DNA of 64,000 bases. It comes from Bugulina stolonifera (Eukaryota > Bryozoa > Gymnolaemata > Cheilostomatida > Bugulidae). Both the position numbers and the translations under genes were made by a program. This document shows positions 41,301 through 53,300 of the stretch, piece by piece. The DNA is taken from the NCBI GenBank assembly GCA_935421135.1, contig OW285189.1, positions 11,119,072-11,183,071 of the forward strand. Direction: 5' to 3'. The notes beneath the pieces were generated by a model that was not told where the DNA came from, made no database searches, and worked only from the letters and a program-made list of their open reading frames with translations. How positions within the stretch are numbered: position 1 is the first letter of the stretch; each line of letters opens with the position of its first letter.

Positions 41301-44300
41301 TTGGGAATTGTAACAATAATTATGAAAATTTCGATGATCACTAAATTGTGGTACCCAACTTTTGATGCTGTAGGTTTTAATTGCAGAGTTGTATTAGTTA
41401 GCAAGTTGAACCATTTTAGTGTATAGTCATATTTGAACCACACTGGTTGTGACCTTTTCTATTTCACACTTAAAGTTAATAGCCTAGCACTACCTTTTAG
41501 TGTGACAGATTTATTTTTATATTTATATTGACAGAGAAAAATATTTCAACAATGCAGCCACCTTATCTAGATATTATATAATATATAATTTATCTATATT
41601 ATGGATACAAACCCCACAGTGACAAATGTACAATTTGAGAAATATTTTTAGTGTAAAAAGTAACTTTATTGGCAAAATGCTTGTTTAAATGCAATGTTTG
41701 TTGAATTAAAATTGACTTCATTTTGTGTCAGATGGTGTAAGATTGTTAGAGTCAGAGTCACACATTATCATATAGATTGCCTACAGTTGTACATGTGTCC
41801 TGAGTCACCAGATGTACCCCTTCACCGAATTTAGCATGTTTACGTAGTTACGTAGTTACGTAGTTACGTAGTTATGTAGGCTAATTTGTTTCCTATTTAC
41901 GTGATATTATCCTCCCATCCCATTTGTAATGTTTACACAGAGAAGTGTTTGATAAGCATGCATAATTATTCTTTTGGATTCTTTCCAATCAAGCTGTTAC
42001 AGCACTGCCTTTCCAACTTTCTTTTCCATTTCACACTTCTGAAGTTCTGCCATTGTGAATAGTCTAAGCTATGGAATAGTAAAAAGCTCGGGTCTATGTG
42101 AAAGCAATAGAAATAGGCAATGAAAGATTTTCTGTTGTATTTATTTGAAATATAAAACAATTTTAAAACTATTAGATAAGATCAGTAACAGATTGTACAA
42201 GTAAGTGGACAATAGTAATGATAAGTGTTGAAAATGATGGTATTTGTGTGTACCCACTACCCACCTACCCCTGTAATAGTTAGTGTCTTTGCAAGCTCCT
42301 GGGCTGACCTGGGTAGCAAATAAAATCCCCAAGATGCCCGTTTGGCCTAGGCCAAAAAGGTTATTAATCTGGGGTTTTGTTTGGTCGGAGAAAACCATCC
42401 CTAGCTCATCGGCACACTGGATTGAGTTTCTCGCATGAAGAAGAGAATTTATCTTTGGGCCTAGGCTGGTGTGTTTGTGACCCTGTGATGGAAATGGGTC
42501 GGAAAATTCTTGAGCAACTTGGCCTGTACCTGAAATTTAGGTCATGAAGACACTGAGAGATAGGCATTATTACAGCCTGTGCACCAATATCCTGCTCTTT
42601 TAATGAACAATTGCACAAGCTGCTTCTGTGGAGAGCGAGGTTTGATATTCAACAAGCCTTAGGTTCCTCCTGTCGAGCTTCCCACCTTCACACCATGAGG
42701 CATGAATGACATTTACACAACATTGTATCACAGGTTAAGTTGCCTGAAATAGTATCTAACTGGCTGTTATAACTTAACGATTAAAACTATTTATACACCT
42801 TACATGTTGCTTGTAAAATGATATAGATTTTGTAACAATTTCTTTTCTACATTTATATATACACTGTATATACATGTATAAATAATGTGTAGGTATGTAG
42901 GGCAAATGTTGGGCTGATCCTGTTTCGTATAGTAAAATATCTTATACTGTAGCTTCTACTGGTACTGGCTACATTTGTATGGGTCATACAGTACTGGCAG
43001 TTGCTTCTGCCGCTGCCTCTCAAAGTACCTTGCAGCACCTAGCAGCACTAGACACTAGTGTTATTATACCAATGAGTGAATATGTCAGCTAAGACAAATC
43101 TAGCTTATGTTGCTGCCAGTAAACTAAGTAGTTTTTTTCTAAATATAGTACATAATCTAAATCTGGATTTTTGGATCCGAAAGCTTGCAAAAAGCTTTCA
43201 GCTATTTTATGAATTTACATATTTCCCAAAAATCACCAGCAATATTATCTGGTACAATGCTACCTCAAGTTAATCTACTTGTAGGATTACAAATATCTTA
43301 GCAATGCACTTTAAACACTTTAAAATGAGAAAGGTAGGTAATTTTGTTCATGCTGTCTGCTATTCCACTCTCATATGCACTGCATATATCTAATAATTGC
43401 TACCTATCAAGGTAATATCCAGTGTTTGATACTTTATAATTATAACATGGTTAATTGGTTTCAAAAAGGAGAATTTTTTGGAATTGTAGTAGGGAATTAT
43501 ATTTACTTTCCAACAGTTTAAATTCTGCAACAGATTAAATAGGGTTAGTAGGCTTACAACAGCTGAAAAGCAAAATATAAATATTAAACTTATTAATAAA
43601 TATCTTATGATTTCTAGTTGTTGGGTACGTTACTAGCTAAAGGAGTGGGTTGTAAATACGTAAATGTACAAGTATATGACTAGCAAGCCTGAGCAAAGGA
43701 TTCTCAGCTAATTGTCCAGAGCATAGTTATTAAGTTCTAATAATTAAAATGCTGGGGATTCAGTATTGGGTGGGGTGTCCCGTGTGGGTGAAGGTGTCCA
43801 GTTTGGGCTGTAGTGTCCAGTTTGGGCTGTAGTGTCCAGTTTGGGCTGTAGTGTCCAGTTTGGGCGGGACTCGGTTACCAAAATCAGAGAGTCTCTTAAA
43901 GAATCAGAATGACATGAAATTGTAGCAATTCTGTGTTTCCGCCAGATTTATAGTGTGTTAAAACCTTTTCTTCCCAAAGTTCTTTGACCAGTTACCATAG
44001 TAACACCAGTTACCATAGTAACAAGTTCAATCTATATATTGATGTTATGATCTACATGTACATGTATGTAGTATATTGTATTATGTGTTTCAGAAAAATT
44101 CAATTTATAGTGTTGACCAGGATTATGAAGCTGCCAATGATAAGGAGTTGTCCCTTGAGACAGGTCAGCAGGTAAGTGACTACTAAATACTGATTACATA
44201 AATTATGTCAGGTTCTGGCCTTCAGCTTTACTCTAAAGGTCTAACTTTAATCTATATTTGACTGACCACTCTCATAATTACTCTGACCTTTGAAGATTAG

Positions 44301-47300
44301 AATCGTAGTACTGTAATACCTAACAATAAAACGACATCCCACAGGACAATACTATAACTGTTGATTATTACATACATTTATATCAGATGCTTTTTTTCCT
44401 GCAAGAATTATGGAATTATCTTCTCTCTCCTGCATTGTAAATTTTACATGTAAGTTGATGAGTTTTCTCCATAAACTTTTTATGGGGTCTAAATCGTTGC
44501 ACTTTATAATATCTATTTCATTGAGTGTGCCTTTTGAGAAAAAATCCACCAGCTTTTGCTCTATTTCTTTCTTCTCAGCACATGTGGTTCTGTTTATTAT
44601 TAATTACCATCATAGCCGTATGCCCCTTGCAAACTAGTAGGCCAACGAGTGCAGAACTAATTCTAGATTAACTATTAAGGGATATAAAAGAAGTTTTCAC
44701 TGTATTCAGACCATGTGTTGTCTTCAGTAATTGATTAATTCAGGGCAAGTTTTATACAGTCATATTATGATATTAAAACAGTCAAAGCAGGTATAAGTCT
44801 AGCCCTACTAGATATCAGGAGGTATACATGTAAATAGCATGTACTGTTTATTTTATGTAGGTGTTAATAGTCAAGGACTATAAATATAACAACTCATCAT
44901 ATTATAATAAAGAATAATGTTCTTTTTCTATGGACTGTTCCCATTGGTCAATGTTTAACCTCTAACCAATAATTGCCAGCCATTGTGTAGATGCACATGT
45001 AAGTGTGGATGTACATCTGCTTGTATACGATGAGAAACTGGTACATATATTTATATAATGTAAACATCTGTACAAGTACGCAAGTATACAGAAAAAAGGC
45101 TATCAATTGCAAGTTAATGAGGTAGATGTATAACTTTAGAATCATACTCTTATGAGTACTACTATATTTGTAGTAGTAACATAAATTCATCCATCTATTA
45201 TAGACGTTGCTTATAGACCAGACTCTTTCGCATTTATTTATTTCTCCTTTTGTTACTGTCAGACAGAGCCATCCTATTTAAAGGACCTCACAAGCTGAAG
45301 CTTATATGAGCTACTTGGGCTGGGCTCTGATAGAAAAGCTCACCTTCCACATGTGTGGGACTTGAACCTGTGACCCTAATCAAATCAACAAGTACATTGT
45401 ACATTACAGCTGTTTTATACTTGTACTGTATTAAATATAAATTCACATTATTATCATAATAATAATAAATATATTATTGTGATACATACGCCATGTACAT
45501 GTAGATGTATGCTAGTATTTCACGAAAGCTGAAAACCTTTTAGAAATTATACTTTACTAGACTTAGTGTGGCGTTTGTGACCGCATATACAGCTAGTAAA
45601 TACATTACTAACTGTACGTTTAAATTTAGCATTGCCCTTGCTAACAGCTGGATGTCGTATGGTATGTTGTCGTATGGTATGTGGTCTGTGGATGTCCTTG
45701 CGTGATTTGTAGTTGTCTACTCTTGCGTTGGCTGCGGCCAAGTCATACAGTTCGAGAATTGACAGCGTTGTCATTGAGGATAGCATATTTGTTACCAAAT
45801 CATCTTTATTGGGGTTGTCTTCTCCTGAGTTGATCTCCTGATTATGACCTTCAAGGGTTTGAGACTGAGTTCCTTGCAAAATAACACCCAGAGATATTAT
45901 TCCACTGTTATATACTAGTAGCCATGATAATGATGATATAGTAGAGATAATCATGTACATACATTACCAGTTTACAGACTTTAATTATACATTGTTTTGC
46001 TTCTCATCTGCTTATTCATGTATTCCAAGAAACAGTTCATTAATTACATGTGGAGATAATTAACAAAAAGGAAACTAAAAATAGCCCTTGCTACAAAACA
46101 AGTACCATATACACATGTACTTTATCCATACATGTACAGTAGTTGTATATTATATAATATCGATTTGTGAAAGTTCAAAATACATGTATTTTTAAAATTC
46201 TTAGACACCCGATACATGTTCAGTGTTTTTGAGCTCTTGGTTAGTGTGTAGTATTTAGTAAGGTACATGTACATGTGAGGTATAAGTAAAGGATATTTAG
46301 AGACATTTATATACATGTAGGCTAGCTTACTTATAATCACCCCGTCTTCCTTCTGAGCAGACTTGTGGTAGACAGCACTCCATACAGGAGTTTCCTCCGC
46401 CATTTTCCTACCATAACAGAACAACAGTTTCTATGTATTGTCACATACGTCTGTTACTGTACACTGTCAATGTTATTCACAAATGGACGCATACAAGGCA
46501 CTAGAAAATAATGCACCTCAACTTTTTTTCACTTTGATAATTATTAAAATTTTGGACTGTGTGTAGTACCCACATGTATGCTTATCTAATGTAATAACCA
46601 GAGTTCTAATCTACAGAATTGTGGAATACAGGCTATACTATCATCTGATTTACAGGTGGAGGTGATGGAAGTATATAGTAACCCTGCAGGACCACCTTGG
46701 TGCCTAGTCAGAACTGTACAGACACCGTCAGATAAGACAGAAGGTGAAAGTTTCCAAAGCAATGAAGGAGTTGTCCCCTCTATAATACTGAAGTCATTCC
46801 CTAAAGGCAAACACGAACCTTCTCACAAGCATGCTCACACTCGGGCCAAGTCTACGACCTTAGCTAGACCTTGCAGTGAAGGTAGGTAACTGGATAGAAA
46901 TAAGATGTAGGTATGACTTGGATAGGCTTTATTATACAAGAAGCTGTTTGCTCATTTTTAGGCAGCGGAGCCTCGTTTTGGGGCAAAACAGCCCACGGTT
47001 TGTGGTTTGTTTGGTATGTTCAGTCCCCTATGTCAAAGAGCCATGTTGTAATTGGTTTATATCAGATACAACGACTCCAATTATATCAATTATTAGAAAT
47101 GACCCATCGTTATTGGCTGGCTGGGCATTAATTGATGTCGCCAATGGGCTGACCCTGTGCCTAGCCCATGGAGCCAAGCCAACGAACAACCGAGCTGGCC
47201 TGTGGAAAAGTCAAGTTCATGGTTGTCTCATTTGAAATTGTCCCTATAATAGTATGAATGCATATCAAATCCCTACACATACTCATATAGTTCAGAACTG

Positions 47301-50300
47301 AAATACCGACAAACATTAGGGGCTTGCGTGCAAAGATTAAGTTAAATAAATTATCCTGAAAGACAGGAGAAGCAATAGACAGGTATCCATGCCCCTGTTA
47401 ATGATAAGATAGCTTAAAATCTGCAGAATTCATGTATGAACAGGAGAACTGTTCTAACATAAGCTACAATCTAATCCACACCACACTCCATAATTGTCAC
47501 ATTCACATGGTTTACAGTATAGTATTATATTTTATTGTATTGTACATACACTACATCCACATGTATAGATTTAGGCCTACATTGAATTGCAGGTTCTAGA
47601 ACTATGGTTTATATTACTACATGTAACTTGCCTGTAACAGTAGGTTTCCAAACAAGCAGCTGTGGAAATGAATTGTTGAATGTCTTTTGTTTAAAAATTT
47701 TCCAATATTATATATGGAAATATTTTATAGCTGCACTGTACTGGGCTTGTTGTTGTAATTAAAGTTTGGGTTTCGGCTTGAAGCTGGAGATGTGCAGTGT
47801 GTAACATAAAAAGCTGTGGTAATAGACAACAAGAATATTTTGCTGGTATATTTATATAAACTGGGAAGGCATCATATATTTTATAGAGGTACACGCTCAT
47901 CAGTGTTTTGACAATAGAATAAGTTTTGCTAAGCTAAGAATTGCCTTCCTTTTGTTTCACTTGATGTAAATAAGGTCCAACCATTCAAATGCGCTTCACG
48001 TTTAACTTAATAAGAAGTTGTCTTCTGTCAAATGACCGTCTGCATCTATTTTTCTCAAATCTACAATACTCAGTGCCTAGTAGGAAATTATTCAGTCTTC
48101 TGCAGTAATTAGTTGGATGTGGTATGTTACCAGATAATGTGTTCTGATTGGACGGTTGTCGTGGCAGCCTCAGTCTGGTATAGATAGATAAAGTTCAAAT
48201 TTACAAGTAAGGAAACAGCTTGTCATTTATGACCGTTTCCAACTAGTTGTTTAACAACTGATTGAATGTTTTGTCAGGGAAGAGTGGGTTTTAGAAACGG
48301 TCATTTTTCAAGAAACGTGCTTCTTATCCTTCAGTCTTCACCTTCCAGAACATTACAGCTACCAGAACTAATTGTGACAGGGTTTGAACTCTGTCAGGAT
48401 TCATGGTGTGGCAAGGGAGGGAACCTGCCTCCAATCTCATGTGTCTCTTGTGTCAGCATCATATGGATTGTCTTCCTTGACTGATATTGATAATGAGGGG
48501 CAATCATCTTAGGAGAAAATTAATAGATCAAAAATCATATTTATAGGCCTACATAGGGTCAGTATACAAGGCCTTATATAGATACTGTTCCTTGATTTAC
48601 ACTAAGGCAAGTATTCGATTCAGGTAAAGCTTAGAGTGTAGGTATTTTCCTTCAGCCAACTTTATTCTCCAAGGGGTACCTGTTCGTACTGCAAGGGGTA
48701 CCTGTTCGTACTGCAAGGGGTACCTGTTCGTACTTGTGGGTGTACAAGAGGTACCTGTTCGTACTTGTGGGTGTAAATAGAAGCTATGCAAGTTGTTCCT
48801 AATTAGTTGTGTGCAAATCAAATTGAGGGTTGGCATTGCAAGGGCAATTGTTAAGCAATATTATGATATTATTAGGCAATGTTAACAGCCGTACAAATTC
48901 CAGCCATATGTATGTTAACATACATGTACATATATACATTCATTCATTAATGTAGTGAGGTCATGGAAATTATCTTGTTTTTTGTTAGGCTTCTGCTGAA
49001 TGAGAAATTATTGTTGCTGTCAGTATTTTTATATAGTTTTGATTAAATATAAATATTTGTGGTCCTGCTAATGTGAAAACTAGCAGCATAGATGTACATT
49101 TGTATAAATACAAACTGAATGAAAACATTCTAATAGTATGTCTCTAAACTTAAAACTGGATTTTTGTGCATTTGTGATTTTGTTTTAAATTGAGATGATA
49201 ATTAATTGGTATATTACCCCATTACTCCCTGAGCCCCACTGACTGGATGCTATATGTATAATGACGTTTATCCTGATTTTGTGATTTTACCATCTTATAT
49301 TTGTGATCAAGCCATCTACTGCATGAATATAAAATATAGACATTGGAATAGAGAAAGCAGTGTGTAGGCTATAACATGTATGTGTGGATAGGTTTGTGTG
49401 CAATGAAGTAGGCTTTGCTCCCCAATCATTGGGCTTACGATCAGAGAAGGTTGTCTCAGCAGACAAGTAGTGTGCGCGGATCAACATCATTCGGAGATTT
49501 GCAGTTTTCAGTTAAAGTTGAAAATTTTTTTTATGTTATCAATCTGAATTAATTCTTACAAAGTTGCTTTACTGGCGTACTTCAATTTGTTTTGGACTGC
49601 TGTGGGTTTTTACATTTGTCAACTAAGATTTGAATCATATCTTGGCAGGGGAACTGGAGGCATTTAAAATTCCTGGAATACTTTATATTAGGAGTTGTTT
49701 CTCCAGTGCTTTCTAGGAAGTCACCTCTTGAGAGATTGCTATAGAATTAGTTCTTGGTACATAACTTACTATTAATATATCAATAGTTAGAATACTACGC
49801 TCCTCATACGCTAGTGGGTGTTGTTTTTATGTTACGATGCTGCGCTGTGCGCATAATGTTTAGATCGAATAGATAGAAGTAAACAGATGTAGATTTAGAA
49901 GAAAGTTAGTAAATACTGGGTGCTGCCTATGTGGTATATGCTGCCTCACTGTTGATCCAATCTCATCTTTCTAATAATAAGTTAAAGGTCAAGTGAATGC
50001 TTGATTGGAAGGAGGCAGCGGTAGCACTGCAAGATGCTGGCAGGCAGCACAAGCTTGATGAGTATCTGATAATGATAATAAACTGATATAAGTAAGGATG
50101 ATGCAAACGGAGTGTTTATAGACTACTATGTTATTGGCATAGCAGATATAATAATATACTAACAGCTATAGGCTGTGTCTGGAATAAACATTGCCACTTC
50201 TGCCTTTGCTGTTCTTCATGCTGCCTGCATTCAAGGATTCTACAGTTTACAGACAGCAGTTGTCACTGGCTTATTGTATTGTATTATAAACTTCTTTTTC

Positions 50301-53300
50301 TGCTGATTACTGCTTCATTAACCTGCTCCATGTCTGTGCCGTCTGACTTGGACTCAAGCAGTAAGGATAACCTGCAGATAGGTGGGTCTTCTCTAGAACT
50401 GCTCCAACAATAGAATAATACTAGTATATGGTTTGACATAGGATAATATATTGAATTATATAGTATTCTATCTACGCATATACAATGTATACATCTCACA
50501 ACAATCTGTATTTCAATATTTTGTTAAAAACACAATTAGTTAATTGAATTATTTTAACTCGCTGATTTGTTCACTTAATAATTTAGACGTCTGCCTTTTG
50601 CTCCCGCTATTAAAATGGGTCGGCGATAGAAAGTAGCAAAGTAAATAAGATGCAATAGCTAGAGATTCAACACAACATGTATGTCACCATTTTCGTCGCT
50701 ATGTTCATTTATTGCCTAAATTACATACAGAGTAATTTACAAATTTTTATTAAAATGATTAAAATGAGCTCAACCATATATTTCCAAGGAGGTCAGCAAC
50801 CATCAAGATTATTATAATATATCGTATTATATTATTTCTTTCAATCATCAGGAAATTGTGTGTAACAATAAAATAATTCCTGGCTGATAAGTAATTCATG
50901 CATATGACTAAACCGCCAGCATCTGCATTATAGCATTTCCTGTGTAGTGTAGACTACTTGCTTTCAAGTCGAATAATTATTAATAGTAGCTTTCAGTTTT
51001 GTAGGACATTAGAGTTGAGGGTTGCTAAAACAGAGATATTTTCAAAATGTGATCATATAGATACAGTAGATTGAGAAGAACATGCGTATTGTAATTATTT
51101 TTATTAACCCTTATTGCGATCTACATTTTATGTGAACCAACAATATTCTAGAGTTAATTGGTGTCATGCTTGCCTATCTTGCGATGAGAGTTTTAATTAA
51201 TCTGTAATAATATTGCTAAGTTTACTGTTAGTTTGGTTGTACAGGTATTACCTTCCTTCATTTAGCTTAGCAGGCCTGACTCGTGTAATAATTGTTTATC
51301 TAACATTTCGCTAACATTTAACAATTGGAAGTGGGAAGTGTTCGCTGCTTGTCTACCTCACTAGCAGTAGAAATACAGATACACGTACATCTATCAGCAG
51401 TACTCCTAGCCAAAGGGGAGTTGGTGGGAGACTGCAGATGCTGCTAGAATGTGAATAAATGTGAGTGTGGGCACCTACCTATCTTACCGGTGCTCAACAG
51501 AGATCCTTTAAATTCTGGGGGCGAACCTACCTGCACCCACCTGCACTCACCTGCACTCACCTTTGAATGACATTTACACGAAAGGCTCAAATATTTTGGT
51601 GTATCATCAATAGCTCTCGTAGCCGTCTAAACTCTAAAATAATGGTTCTACATGTATGTAGTTCAGACTAAAGTACCTCAAGGGAAAGTGCCGTCGACTT
51701 TACGGACTTTTTCCTGTAGCGTCCAAGACGTGGGCGAGACTATTATGAATCACCTCGGCTTCAGTTTGTGCCGTTCAAGCGCAGGTACCAATGTGTTATC
51801 GTCATGCAATAACCAGCAGTGCAGTGACCAGTCTACCACTCGAAAGACACATTACATATCGTTGAAACCTCAAATAATATTTATCATAATTATTCTCTTG
51901 CATAAAATTTATCATGTTATGGTGAAGCAGAGTATAACATAACCGATTAATCCACATATTATTCCTTCTCTTGGTGGGTTTCATTAATCTTTTACTTCTT
52001 TGGATATCATACAAAAGAAGAGTAAAGTTATACAAGTCTACAATCTCTCATTGTGATTTGCATAGTATATACATGTAAGACTAGACTAGATAGTTCAAGA
52101 TGTAGAAGATGCAGAACAGCAGTCATAACTTTACTTATGGTAACTTTAGTTCAGAGTAATTGTAGCGGTTTGGTGGGGTGTGATACCCCCTACCCCACCA
52201 ATAACCTTACCAGGATTAAAGCTATTAGAGCTGCTGGCCAGACTCAAACTGATGACATGAGAGATAAAAGATGAATAGTGATTTGATAACACATAATACT
52301 AAGTGAAGTAACAGGGGGCTTAAATTTTTGTGGTTAACAGTGTCAATTATATGCCAGCTCCTCCTAGTTGGAATTTTCTGCAGGTATAGTCTTGTAGAGT
52401 TGTCATTTTCGTGATAATAGTTACTGTCACTGTATGATAAACTGGAGAACTTGGGCTACACTGTTCATGCTTCATTTGATATGCTTACATTACAACTCAA
52501 CCCAGGCTACCAAACTGTATAATGCCTACACTTTACATCCTACATTATGCTCTTATTCAGAGCATTATAACATAACTAGATGTATATATATACAACTGAG
52601 GCTGAAGTATACTCTGTGGTGGTAAAGGGACATTTCGAAAAGGACAGTTCAAAACAGGACAGTTCGAAACAGGACAGTTTAAAACAGGACAGTTCGGAAC
52701 TGTGTAGACTACATTTAGAAAAACACAACTTGTAGATGATTAATTTTAATTAATTAATTTAATTAATTACTTGTAAATAAAATAATACTAAAAATAAAAA
52801 TTAGTTGAAATCTGGTGGTTAGGGTTTGGGGCTAGGCGTTTCGGACTGTTCGGTGTTGAACTGTCCACTTTCGAAACGTCCTGTTTCGAGTTGTCTTTTT
52901 CGAACAGTCGCACATTCCTTTGTACTATAATAACTACATGTATGTAGTAATAAAATACCAGCAAAAGATATAATTATATGAAGCAATAGAAGGCATAGAT
53001 AAAATTACTATAACAGCATATCTCCACTATTAGATACATTGTTATAGCAGTGCAAGTAGGTCTCACCAGACATGATTAAAAGGTAGACATAAGACTAACA
53101 AGGTATAACTATGCTATCTACCTCTATATACTGATGTCTACCTCTGTATACTAATGTCTACATCTACACTTGCAGATCTATCCCTACTAGATCTACCTGA
53201 TGAGTTTAGACCGAGATCTCGCAGCAGTTCGGCTCTTCAATGGAAGTCTAAAACCAACACCAGCCCCGCATTACATGCATCTAAAACTCTTAGGTAAGTT

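Larger units (their letters stand above)
41215..44093 (+). other. intron with repeats
   Basis: Intron. It holds an 8-bp tandem repeat (41841-41880), one copy of a dispersed repeat (42296-42555), a 19-bp tandem repeat (43775-43866) and an 18-bp duplication (43988-44023). No gene is supported. Confidence 0.6.

Noticed and set aside
49997..50086. 29-codon ATG frame with protein-like sequence ([19 protein letters not shown])
   Set aside because: Too short, with a stop before any donor; possibly an exon fossil, but I cannot support it.
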